Shown here in pieces: positions 42,259-50,798 of a stretch of DNA of 64,000 nt. The position numbers and the translations under genes are program-made. The notes under the pieces were generated by a model, which saw only the letters and a program-made list of their open reading frames with translations, was not told where the DNA came from and did no database searches. The stretch's first letter is position 1. Each line of letters opens with the position of its first letter. The stretch is from Victivallis lenta (GTDB lineage: Bacteria; Verrucomicrobiota; Lentisphaeria; Victivallales; Victivallaceae), in NCBI RefSeq assembly GCF_009695545.1, contig NZ_VUNS01000018.1:50580-114579 (forward strand). The letters run 5' to 3'.

Positions 42259-45200
42259 ATGATCTCGAGAATTTTCATTGAGCGTCCGAAGCTCGCATTC
42301 GTCATTTCGATCGTGACGGTGCTGGCGGGTGCCATCTGCATCTTCCGGCTGCCGGTGGCGGAATATCCCGAAATCGCGCCGCCGTCGATCATGGTTTCGG
42401 CCAGCTATCCCGGCGCATCGGCGGAGGTGATCGCGAATACGGTCGCCACCGTCGTCGAAGAGCAGGTCAACGGCATCGAGGGCATGATCTACTTTTCATC
42501 GACTTCGAGCAACGCCGGCAGCTATTCGCTGACGATCACTTTCGAGCCCGGCACCGACACCGACATCGCGCAGGTCAACGTGCAGAACGCCGTCCGCCGC
42601 GCCGAACCGTCGCTGCCTTCGGAGGTGAAGGCGCTCGGCATCAACATCAAGAAGCGGTCGAGCGACATCCTCGCCATGTATTCGTTCACGACCGACGGCT
42701 CGACGCTGTCGGATCTCGAGCTGTCGAACTGGGTCCGCATGAACGTGCGCGACGGGCTGTCGCGCATCGACGGCATCAGCGACGCGGAAATCATGGGCGT
42801 GCGGAATTACAGCATGCGCATCTGGCTCGATCCGCTGCGCATGTCGGCGCTCGGCATCACGCCGGAGGACATCGCCGCCGCGGTCCAGAACCAGAACGTG
42901 CAGGCCGCGGTTGGCACTGTCGGCGCGGAGTACGCGAACGATTATCTGCAGCTCAAGATCAATACGCTCGGACGCCTGACCACCGTCGATGAGTTCGGCG
43001 ACATCGTGGTCAAGGTCGGCGACAAGGGGCGGCAGACCAGGCTGCGCGATATCGCGCGGATCGAGCTCGGCTCCGAAAACTATTCCGCCGAGGCGAAGTG
43101 GAACGGCCGGCTGTCGATCGCGCTGGCGATCTACCGGAATACCGACGCAAACGCGATCGAGGTCGTGGACCAGGCCAACGCATTTCTGGAAGAGGTCCGG
43201 CCGCGTTTGCCGAAAGGGGTCGAATTCGAGCTCGGCTACGACCCGACCGAATACATCCGCACGACCATGAACGAGATCGTCGACACGCTGATCATCACGC
43301 TGCTGCTCGTGGTCGGCATCACCTATCTTTTTCTGCAGGACTGGCGCGCGACGCTGATTCCGACTCTCGCGATTCCGGTGTCGCTCATCGGCACGTTCAT
43401 TTTCATGATCGCCCTCGGCTTCACGATCAACGTGCTGACCATGTTCGCGCTGATTCTCGTGATCGGCTCTCTGGTGGACGACGCGATCGTGGTGGTCGAG
43501 AACTGCATGCGCATCCTCGAGGAGGAGGATATCTCCCCGAAGGAGGCGACCATCAAATCCATGCAGCAGATCACCGGCGCGATCATCGCGACCACGCTGG
43601 TGACCGTCGCCGTCTACGCCCCGATCGGCTTCTACGGCGGCATGGTCGGCACGATCTATATGCAGTTCGCGGTTACGATGTGCATCGCGCTGTGCCTGTC
43701 GACGGTCAACGCGCTGACGCTTTCCCCGGCGCTCTGCTCGCTGATCCTGCGCAAGCCGAATCCGCGCAGGGGCTTTTTCTTCTCCGGGTTCAACATTTTC
43801 CTGAACGGATCGCGCAAATGGTATCTGTTCTTTGCCGGAATCCTGGTCCGGCGGGCGATCATCATGGTTCCGCTGTTCCTGATTGTGCTCGGGCTGAATT
43901 TGTTCTTTTTCGAGAAGGTGCCGACGCAGTTCCTGCCGCCGGAGGACAAGGGCGCGCTGCTCTGCGACATTCAGCTGCCTCCCGGCGCGACGCTGCACCG
44001 CACCGACGAGACCATGAACGAATTTTACGAAAAGGTCAGGAAGATCGACGGCGTGAAGGATCTGATCATGGTCAGCGGCTTTTCGTTCCTGAGCGGACAA
44101 AGTGAGAACGTCGGACTCGGCATCGTGACGCTGAAGGACTGGAGCGAGCGCAAGACGCGCGATCTCCAGATCGACCGGATCCGCGACAAGGTCAATGCGG
44201 CCGGGCTGAGCATTCCGACCGCGCTCATCAACGTCTTCCAGCCGCCGGCGATCATGGGGCTCGGCGCGACGGGCGGCGTGACCTTCATGCTGCAGGTGAC
44301 GGGCAACCAGACTCCGCAGGAGCTCGAGCAGGCGCTCTACCGGATGCTCGGAATCCTGAACGACAAGAAACAGTCGCCGCAGGTCGCCTATGCGTTCAGC
44401 TCGTTCGAAGCGAGTTCACCGCAGCTGTTCCTCGATCTCGACCGCGCCAAGGCCGAGGCGATGGGGATTCCGGTCAACCGGATCTTCACGGCGCTGCAGA
44501 GCAAGCTTGCGTCGTACTACATCAATGACTTCAACATCTACGGATACAGCTTCAAGGTCAAGATGCAGTCCGAGCCGGACGAGCGCTCGAGCCTGATCGA
44601 CATCGACCAGATCATGGTCCAGAACAACGCCGGGCAGATGGTCCCGGTGTCGGCGGTCGCGACGCTGCGGCCGATCGTCGGCCCGCGCCAGATCGAACGC
44701 TTCAACCAGTCGATGGCGGCGAAGATCAACGTGCAGGCGATGGAGGGGTCGAGCAGCGGCGAAGTCATGAACCTGATCCAGAAGATCATGGAGGAGGACG
44801 AGTTTTTCCGCAAGGACTACAAGATCAGCTGGGTCGATATGAGCTACCAGGAACGCGGCAACGAGGGTAAGATCGTCGGGCTCATGCTGCTGGCCCTGGT
44901 CTTCGGCTACCTCTTCCTGGTCGGCCAGTACGAATCGTGGAGCATCCCGATTCCGGTGATTGCGTCGGTGGCGGTCGCCACGCTCGGCGGTCTGATGGGC
45001 ATCTACTATTCGCCGGCGATCCCGAACGGCTTCTGGGGACTTTATTATTCGGATCTCGCGCTCAGCATCTACGCGCAGCTCGGCCTCATCATGCTGGTCG
45101 GACTTGCGAGCAAGAACGCGATCCTGATGGTCGAGTTCTCGAAGGAGGAGCGGGCGCGCGGCAGATCGGTCTTCGAGGCCGCGCTCGCCGGCGCGTCGCA

Positions 45201-45423
45201 GCGTTACCGCGCCGTGCTGATGACGGCGTGGAGCTTCGTGATCGGCGTTTTCCCGATGGTGATCGCCGGCGGGGCCGGCGCCGGCAGCCGCCGCGCCATC
45301 GGCGTGACGACCTTCTGGGGCATGGTGCTGGCCACCCTGATCGGCATCGTCTTCATTCCGGGGCTCTACAGCTTTTTCCAGCGGATCCGCGAATGGGTCA
45401 AGCGCGGTAAGAACTGCGTGTAG
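42259..45423 (+). CDS. RND family multidrug efflux pump (AcrB/HAE1-like)
   Basis: At 1054 residues with 12 membrane helices and two large periplasmic loops, it has normal HAE1 size. The N-terminus MISRIFIERPKLAFVISIVTVLAGAI and helix 4 (LVIGSLVDDAIVVVEN, with the proton-relay Asp pair) are typical; helix 4 has Ser where AcrB has Leu (GLLVDD). The central YLVGQYESWSIP and VGLASKNAILMVEFSKE motifs are present. It exports drugs, bile acids or similar compounds by proton antiport. No TolC-like channel gene follows, so the outer-membrane partner must be encoded elsewhere. Confidence 0.95.
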   Translation: MISRIFIERPKLAFVISIVTVLAGAICIFRLPVAEYPEIAPPSIMVSASYPGASAEVIANTVATVVEEQVNGIEGMIYFSSTSSNAGSYSLTITFEPGTDTDIAQVNVQNAVRRAEPSLPSEVKALGINIKKRSSDILAMYSFTTDGSTLSDLELSNWVRMNVRDGLSRIDGISDAEIMGVRNYSMRIWLDPLRMSALGITPEDIAAAVQNQNVQAAVGTVGAEYANDYLQLKINTLGRLTTVDEFGDIVVKVGDKGRQTRLRDIARIELGSENYSAEAKWNGRLSIALAIYRNTDANAIEVVDQANAFLEEVRPRLPKGVEFELGYDPTEYIRTTMNEIVDTLIITLLLVVGITYLFLQDWRATLIPTLAIPVSLIGTFIFMIALGFTINVLTMFALILVIGSLVDDAIVVVENCMRILEEEDISPKEATIKSMQQITGAIIATTLVTVAVYAPIGFYGGMVGTIYMQFAVTMCIALCLSTVNALTLSPALCSLILRKPNPRRGFFFSGFNIFLNGSRKWYLFFAGILVRRAIIMVPLFLIVLGLNLFFFEKVPTQFLPPEDKGALLCDIQLPPGATLHRTDETMNEFYEKVRKIDGVKDLIMVSGFSFLSGQSENVGLGIVTLKDWSERKTRDLQIDRIRDKVNAAGLSIPTALINVFQPPAIMGLGATGGVTFMLQVTGNQTPQELEQALYRMLGILNDKKQSPQVAYAFSSFEASSPQLFLDLDRAKAEAMGIPVNRIFTALQSKLASYYINDFNIYGYSFKVKMQSEPDERSSLIDIDQIMVQNNAGQMVPVSAVATLRPIVGPRQIERFNQSMAAKINVQAMEGSSSGEVMNLIQKIMEEDEFFRKDYKISWVDMSYQERGNEGKIVGLMLLALVFGYLFLVGQYESWSIPIPVIASVAVATLGGLMGIYYSPAIPNGFWGLYYSDLALSIYAQLGLIMLVGLASKNAILMVEFSKEERARGRSVFEAALAGASQRYRAVLMTAWSFVIGVFPMVIAGGAGAGSRRAIGVTTFWGMVLATLIGIVFIPGLYSFFQRIREWVKRGKNCV

Positions 45424-45443
45424 TTTTCCTGCGGAGATTCAAG

Positions 45444-45484
45444 CGCCGTTTCCCCTCGATATGAGGCGGGAACGGCGTTTTTTC
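45444..45484 (+). terminator. Terminator of the RND operon
   Basis: CGCCGTT/AACGGCG, extended by an inner CTC/GAG pair, followed by seven T residues. Confidence 0.88.
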
Positions 45485-45517
45485 ATCTGTTTTCCGCATT
45501 TTTTCCTGTTCGGATGC

Positions 45518-45546
45518 TTGCATTTTTAAAACGTTTGAACCATAAT
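45518..45546 (+). promoter_or_regulatory. Promoter of the GH51-like gene
   Basis: TTGCAT (45518-45523), a 17-bp spacer and CATAAT (45541-45546). Confidence 0.75.
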
Positions 45547-45584
45547 ATAATAGATCGTGTGGAAAATGTGGAACGGAGGTGACC

Positions 45585-47702
45585 ATGATTCGACTGGCGA
45601 TGCTCGGGGCGCTGCTGTTTCCTCTGCTGGCCCCGGCGGCTTTGACGGTGGAGAACGGCGCGGACAACCGGCTGAAGATCAAAGAGGACGGCGTCGAACT
45701 GTTTCTGAAGGACGACATCGTTCTGATGGATGCGGCCTGGAAGGGGCTCGTTTCCCCGATGTCCGGCAAACCGGTGGCGGAGCAGTCGGACGGCGCGGCG
45801 GTGACGAGCTGGAAGAGTGAAAAGGGGACGGTGATCCGCCGCGTGACCGCGTCGCCGGAAAAGGTCAGCGTCGTTTGGGAATATGAGTTCGCGCCGGACA
45901 TTCCGGGCGGCCGCTATATCGAACTGACCATGATCGGCATCGCGGATAATTTCGTGCTGCCCGAAACCGCGGGCAGCGGAAATGCGCTCGGTTCGTCGAA
46001 GAGCGGTTTTACGGTTGCGACGAAGAAGACGCCGGAGCTCGTGCTGAATTTCAAAGGTTCCCCGTCTGCCTGGGCGCTGCAGGACCATCGCGGCACCGCA
46101 TGGCTCAGAAACCTGCGCCTCTGGCATTTCCGCGACTACACGCCGAAAGGCGTCCGGGGAAAAGCCTGCCTGACCATCGGCGGAACCCGGGCCGATATCG
46201 CCGATGCCGATGACACCGGCGCCGGGACCGAATACGACAACGTCAGGCTTGCGCTGCCGCTTCAGGTGACCGACCGGAGTCTGCCTGCCGTGGTGACCGT
46301 CGATCCGGCCGAAGTGATCCGGAAATACGACGGCGCCATGTTCGGGCTGAATTACGACTGGCCCGGCATGGCCCGGGTGAATCCGTACACGGAGGCCGCG
46401 AAACCCGGAACGCCGTTCGACGGGAATTACCGGAAGGAGCTTGCCGGTGTTCCGCTGCCGCTGAACCGTGCCGCCGGCTCCGATTCGCAGTTTTTCCAAT
46501 GGAAAAAGACGCTCGGCCCCTTCGAGGGACGCGCTCCGCACAAGACGATCGGCTGGGGAGCGGAAGTTCCGCAGAAGTACGGACTGCTCGAGTGGATCGC
46601 CTCGACGCGGCGGCTCGACCCGGCGGCTCAATTCGTCTGGGTCGTCAACATGGTGCGCGAGACGCCGGAGGATGCGCGCGACCTCGCTGAATTCCTGACC
46701 GGCGGCCCCGATACCGTCTGGGGAAGGAAACGGATCGGGCTCGGCTTCCGGGAACCGGTCGCACCCGTTATCTGGGAGCTCGGCAATGAGCTCGATTACA
46801 GCGCCAACAGCCTGTATACCGGGGAGCATTACAGCGCGGAGTGCAAAAAATTCATCGCGGCGATCCGCAGCGTGATTCCGGATGCGAAGTTCGCGGCGCA
46901 CGCGGTCACCGCGCCGTGGAACGAACGGTCGGAGGGGAAGTGGCCCGAATTCAACCGCATCGTGCTGCGGGAGCTCGGGCCGGAGCTCAGCTACATTTCG
47001 TTCCACCCCTACTATCGCGGCATGCCGCCTTCGGCCATCGCTCCGTATATCGAGAGCCTGCGGCAGGATATTGCGGCCTGCCCGAATCCGAAGATCCGGA
47101 TTTTCATCTCCGAACACGGGAAATGGCCGCCGGGAAGCGAGCCGAACTGGAAACGGAACTGGTATCAGACCCATGCGCTGATCGGTTGTCTCGACACGGC
47201 CGAATGGATCATCTACTGCCTGTCGCGCCCGGAGATCGCGGCGATGACCTATCACAATATGTCGGCCGGTCCGTGGGGGCTGATCTATAAAGATGAGAAG
47301 GGGCGGTATTTCGGCACGGGCATCACCGATCTGTTCCGGCTGCTGGGAAAGGTTCCTTACGGCTCCGAAGTGGTCGCTTCCGGCGTGACCGGCGAGTACA
47401 CGGCTTTCAACGCCGACCAGAGTTACAGCGCCGCCGCGATGAAGTCCGCCGACGGGGAGACGCTTTATCTGCTGCTGAACAACATGCTGCCGACGACGGA
47501 ACGTCCGACGGAATTCAGGATTTCCGGCGGAAGCTGGAAATTGAAGTCCGCGGAGGCGTTGTCGGCTCCGAACCTTCACAGCCACAACAGCGCGGAGGAG
47601 CGTCCGATTGCGATTGCTCCGTTGAAGGTCGAGACCGGCGTTCCGCTTTCGAAGCTGACCATCCCGGCGAAGAGCCTGGTGTTGTTGACGTTGACGAAAT
47701 GA
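45585..47702 (+). CDS. Secreted GH51-like alpha-L-arabinofuranosidase-related enzyme
   Basis: The 705-residue protein has a signal peptide (MIRLAMLGALLFPLLAPAAL), an N-terminal beta domain, and a TIM barrel from about residue 240. The acid/base Glu is in VIWELGNELDYSA, the nucleophile probably in RIFISEHGKWPPG, and the C-terminal beta domain ends LTIPAKSLVLLTLTK, much as in GH51 enzymes (IPPYSVVVLRL type). Substrate is likely an arabinose-containing glycan but could be another GH-A target. GGAGGTGA stands directly before the ATG at 45585. A pseudopilin gene with its own promoter follows. Confidence 0.75.
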   Translation: MIRLAMLGALLFPLLAPAALTVENGADNRLKIKEDGVELFLKDDIVLMDAAWKGLVSPMSGKPVAEQSDGAAVTSWKSEKGTVIRRVTASPEKVSVVWEYEFAPDIPGGRYIELTMIGIADNFVLPETAGSGNALGSSKSGFTVATKKTPELVLNFKGSPSAWALQDHRGTAWLRNLRLWHFRDYTPKGVRGKACLTIGGTRADIADADDTGAGTEYDNVRLALPLQVTDRSLPAVVTVDPAEVIRKYDGAMFGLNYDWPGMARVNPYTEAAKPGTPFDGNYRKELAGVPLPLNRAAGSDSQFFQWKKTLGPFEGRAPHKTIGWGAEVPQKYGLLEWIASTRRLDPAAQFVWVVNMVRETPEDARDLAEFLTGGPDTVWGRKRIGLGFREPVAPVIWELGNELDYSANSLYTGEHYSAECKKFIAAIRSVIPDAKFAAHAVTAPWNERSEGKWPEFNRIVLRELGPELSYISFHPYYRGMPPSAIAPYIESLRQDIAACPNPKIRIFISEHGKWPPGSEPNWKRNWYQTHALIGCLDTAEWIIYCLSRPEIAAMTYHNMSAGPWGLIYKDEKGRYFGTGITDLFRLLGKVPYGSEVVASGVTGEYTAFNADQSYSAAAMKSADGETLYLLLNNMLPTTERPTEFRISGGSWKLKSAEALSAPNLHSHNSAEERPIAIAPLKVETGVPLSKLTIPAKSLVLLTLTK

Positions 47703-47731
47703 GAAAAATCCCTGAAAACAGGCGTCGGCTC

Positions 47732-47759
47732 TTGCTTTTTTAAGCCGTTTGCATATAAT
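47732..47759 (+). promoter_or_regulatory. Promoter of pseudopilin gene at 47989
   Basis: TTGCTT (47732-47737) and TATAAT (47754-47759), spacer 16 bp. The -10 box overlaps the left arm of an inverted repeat, and the leader is about 220 bases. Confidence 0.72.
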
Positions 47760-47973
47760 AATTAATAAGTGAAGCAGAGACAGATGCCTGATTGTCCGGT
47801 TGAAAAACGCGGCAGGTGCTGCGCAGCAGGTGCGAATGCAGCAGCAGCCGGAAACCGGAAATGCAGGAATGCAAACACTGCTTGGATTTGTGGAAAAAAA
47901 CAACAACCGTTTAAGCAGGAGGGAATTGGAGGGATCACATCTGGCATCGGCTGCATAACATACTAATTATTAT
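47755..47973. repeat. Imperfect 16-bp inverted repeat in a pseudopilin leader
   Basis: ATAATAATTAATAAGT (47755-47770) matches the inverse of ACATACTAATTATTAT (47958-47973) at 14 of 16 positions, enclosing 187 bp. The right arm lies 15 bp before the pseudopilin ATG. The arrangement mirrors 27061-27230. The enclosed stretch has no convincing gene. Confidence 0.65.
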
Positions 47974-47988
47974 GGGACGGAGGTTATC

Positions 47989-48687
47989 ATGCGCATAAAA
48001 AATTTTACCTTGATTGAGCTTCTGGTGGTGATCGCGATCATCGCGATTCTGGCATCGATGCTGCTGCCCGCATTGAATCAGGCGCGGAACCGGGCGAAGG
48101 AGATCAAATGCACGAGCAATCTCAAGCAGGTTGCGACCTATATGATCATGTATGTGGACCAGAACCGGGTGGTTCCGGCGCGCAACGGCAATTTCGGTGC
48201 GTACAGCGGAAAATGGCAGGATACGCTGATGGCCTATTATTCCCCGAATACGAAGCTGACGGACTGGTGTTTCACCGAAACGAAGTTCGGGAAGAAATTT
48301 CCGAAGGGACCGTTCGGCTGTCCGCTTTCGACCGGCGACGACAATACGGTCGAGACGACCAATTACGGCATCAACGGCTATATGGCGACCGATAACGGCG
48401 GGAACGGCGATACGCCGGTTGCAAATGTGAAGATCCGCAACTTCAACAAGGTCCGCCAGCCTTCTGCCAGGGGGCTGATTTTCGACATCAGCGTCAAGAA
48501 CAGCAGTTGGCCGGACATGGTCGCCTGGGACCGGGGCGGCATGATGAAGGGGGCCGGCGCCACCTGGCGGCATCTGAACAACGCCGGAGCCAACTTCGCC
48601 TTTGTGGACGGTCATGTCGACGGGAAGGACTACCGGGCCATCGGCACCGACGGCGGCAATGACGTCCTCTGGGGCAAGGACGAGTAG
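47989..48687 (+). CDS. Prepilin-type H-X9-DG-like pseudopilin protein
   Basis: [29 protein letters not shown] is the prepilin leader and helix, followed by NQARNRAKEIKCTSNLKQVA. The C-terminal motif is RHLNNAGANFAFVDGH, where His and DG are 11 rather than 9 residues apart, a two-residue insertion. It is 232 residues long. GGAGG precedes the ATG. It follows the GH51-like gene but has its own promoter and a strong terminator, so it can be expressed alone. Confidence 0.9.
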   Translation: MRIKNFTLIELLVVIAIIAILASMLLPALNQARNRAKEIKCTSNLKQVATYMIMYVDQNRVVPARNGNFGAYSGKWQDTLMAYYSPNTKLTDWCFTETKFGKKFPKGPFGCPLSTGDDNTVETTNYGINGYMATDNGGNGDTPVANVKIRNFNKVRQPSARGLIFDISVKNSSWPDMVAWDRGGMMKGAGATWRHLNNAGANFAFVDGHVDGKDYRAIGTDGGNDVLWGKDE

Positions 48688-48710
48688 CGGTTCGGAACGG
48701 GAGAGGTTTC

Positions 48711-48742
48711 ATGCCGGGAGTTCGGTCTCCCGGTATTTTTTT
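48711..48742 (+). terminator. Rho-independent terminator
   Basis: CCGGGAG/CTCCCGG, extended by flanking pairs to about 10 bp, with a six-base loop and a run of nine T residues. Confidence 0.92.
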
Positions 48743-48873
48743 TTGCATGTTCTTCGGGCCGGGCGGTACAGCAATTGTCTCCGGCAGGGCGTCGGAAGCA
48801 GGACACGGGATGTTGAATCGAGCAGAAAACGGGACAAAATTGTCCTGTTTCTGCATTTTTCCATCTTCACGCC

Positions 48874-48902
48874 TTGGAATCCGTTTCCGATTCTGCCATA
48901 AT
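48874..48902 (+). promoter_or_regulatory. Promoter of the GntR/LacI-pseudopilin-GH39 operon
   Basis: TTGGAA (48874-48879), a 17-bp spacer and CATAAT (48897-48902). Confidence 0.68.
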
Positions 48903-48947
48903 ATAGAGTGAAGGAAATAACGAACCCGAACGGATGGAGCCGGAGCC

Positions 48948-50030
48948 ATGCATGCCCAGAAACGAGTCGCCGATGAATTGCTCAGACGGATCGCCGTGGC
49001 GCAGTACGCGGTCGGCGGCAGGCTGCCGACCGAAAATGAGCTGACCGGCGAATTCGGCGTGTCGCGCGGAACCGTCCGCCGCGCATTCCGGCGCCTGATC
49101 GAGAGCGGTGTGGTGGAGCACCGGCACGGCGTCGGCTGTATCGTCCGCCGCTGCGATGCGAACCGCGAAACGGAGCCGAAATCGGTCATGTTCCTCTACC
49201 CGGAGGTCATGCTGCTGAATTCCCAGACCATAGAAGGCATGCAGCGCAGCGCGTTTGCACAGGGGGCGGAGTTCGGCATGATGGCGATCACGCCGGATCC
49301 GGAGGCGGTTCGCGGCACGGTCGTCCGGCTGAAGCGGAACCGGACGAGCGGCGTCGTCTTCATCCCGTTCATCCGCCACGATTTTCACGGCCTCAACAAT
49401 CGCCTGCTCGATCTGTTCGAGGAGTATGACCTGCGCTGTGTCGTGATCGATACGCCGGTGATCCGCCGCAACGCGATCCGCGGCGACTTTGTCGGACAGG
49501 ATGACTACAACGCGATGCGGCTGCTCGTAAAGACGCTGGCCCGCAATGGATTCCGCCGTTTTGCGAGTATCCGCGTCTTTCCGGAGGTCTACTCCTCGAG
49601 CCGCCGTTTCTGCGGCACGGTCGACGGTCTTGAGGAGGCCGGGCTGCCGGTTTACGGGGAATTGCACCGCGTGAGCGAGGACGGTCCGCTGCCGGAGCAG
49701 GGCAGGCGGCAGCTGCGGGAGATTCTGAACCGGCCGGAGACGCCCGACGTGATCCTCTGCGGCTACGACCTGATTGCGATGAATGTGCTTGATGAGCTCA
49801 AGAAGCTCGGGCGGCGGGTGCCTGACGAGATATCCGTCGCCGGCTTCGGGGACACCGACTACTACTCGACGCTGTTCGAATTGACTTCCGTGCGCCAGCC
49901 GATGGCGGAAATCGGCCGCCGCGCGGTCGAAATTCTGCTGGGGCGGCGCCGGGCGGTCTGTCAGGAGTTCCTGCCCTGCGAACCGGTGCTGCGCCGGAGC
50001 TGCCGCACTCCGGGCGGCATCGGAGGCTGA
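48948..50030 (+). CDS. GntR-HTH/LacI-sensor transcriptional regulator
   Basis: Residues 1-70 form a GntR winged helix ([38 protein letters not shown]). Residues 75-350 are a LacI-type sugar-binding domain ([46 protein letters not shown]). This is the same fusion type as at 6310-7395. It is followed on the same strand by a pseudopilin and a GH39-like enzyme, the module order seen elsewhere in the window, and it probably controls them. Its effector is unknown. Confidence 0.92.
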   Translation: MHAQKRVADELLRRIAVAQYAVGGRLPTENELTGEFGVSRGTVRRAFRRLIESGVVEHRHGVGCIVRRCDANRETEPKSVMFLYPEVMLLNSQTIEGMQRSAFAQGAEFGMMAITPDPEAVRGTVVRLKRNRTSGVVFIPFIRHDFHGLNNRLLDLFEEYDLRCVVIDTPVIRRNAIRGDFVGQDDYNAMRLLVKTLARNGFRRFASIRVFPEVYSSSRRFCGTVDGLEEAGLPVYGELHRVSEDGPLPEQGRRQLREILNRPETPDVILCGYDLIAMNVLDELKKLGRRVPDEISVAGFGDTDYYSTLFELTSVRQPMAEIGRRAVEILLGRRRAVCQEFLPCEPVLRRSCRTPGGIGG

Positions 50031-50082
50031 ACGGCGGGAGGCGGATTGGGGATTTCTAACTTCAACGATAAGGATGGAGATG

Positions 50083-50751
50083 ATGAAAAAAAGATTCACT
50101 TTGATTGAGCTCCTGGTCGTGATCGCGATCATCGCGATTCTCGCTGCGATGCTGCTGCCGGCGCTGAATCAGGCGCGTGAACGCGGCCGCATGGCGACCT
50201 GCCAGAGCAATATGAAGCAGATCGGCACGGCTTCCGCGCTTTACTGCAATGATTACAACGGCTATATTCTGGCCGCCCGTTTCTGGACCGGCTGGGGGGA
50301 TATGGGCGGCATGTGGTGGAACGACATCTGGTGCTACAACATGAACGGGCTCAAGTATACGCCGTTCGCACCGGGGGTCAGGTCGGTCTGGGCCTGTCCG
50401 ACGCTCGGGCCGGCCAATGACCTCATCGGCACTTACAACCGGGTGTCGAATCGCGACTGGCCGTGGAAGGGAACCGGCAAATGGTACCGGATCGAAGGGG
50501 TCCCGAACGCTTCGAAGGTCGTCTTTCTGGTCGAAGGCGCGACCGAAACCGGCGTCGACATGCAGATGACCGGCGGCGCGTATCCGCTCCGCCTCGACGG
50601 CAGCCGCGTCGAGTATCTTGCCCGGATGTCGTTCCCGCACAACAACCGCATGGGCATTTCGTATCTGGACGGCCATGTCGCGTCGGCCGGTACGGCGGAG
50701 ATCGACGAGAACACCTTCGAGGCTCCGGAACGGTTCTGTTCGTGGTGGTGA
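50083..50751 (+). CDS. Prepilin-type H-X9-DG pseudopilin-like protein
   Basis: [28 protein letters not shown] is the prepilin signal and helix, then [20 protein letters not shown]. The C-terminal motif is [13 protein letters not shown]. There are starts at 50074, 50080 and 50083. I use 50083 because it gives the same leader as related proteins and leaves AAGGATGGAG as the ribosome site. It sits 52 bp after the regulator and 47 bp before the GH39-like gene. Confidence 0.9.
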   Translation: MKKRFTLIELLVVIAIIAILAAMLLPALNQARERGRMATCQSNMKQIGTASALYCNDYNGYILAARFWTGWGDMGGMWWNDIWCYNMNGLKYTPFAPGVRSVWACPTLGPANDLIGTYNRVSNRDWPWKGTGKWYRIEGVPNASKVVFLVEGATETGVDMQMTGGAYPLRLDGSRVEYLARMSFPHNNRMGISYLDGHVASAGTAEIDENTFEAPERFCSWW

Positions 50752-50798
50752 TTTTCTCCGCCTCCGTTTCTTGCACGCAAAGACAGGATTGTATCGGA

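Noticed and set aside
42496..44100. A 534-codon minus-strand frame rich in His, Asp and Arg
   Set aside because: It lies opposite the RND pump gene and its composition is that of a reverse-complement shadow.
47769..47966. A 65-codon Cys-rich frame in the leader of the pseudopilin at 47989
   Set aside because: It starts with GTG without a ribosome site, spans almost exactly the interval between the repeat arms, and has low-complexity Ala runs. I treat it as leader sequence.
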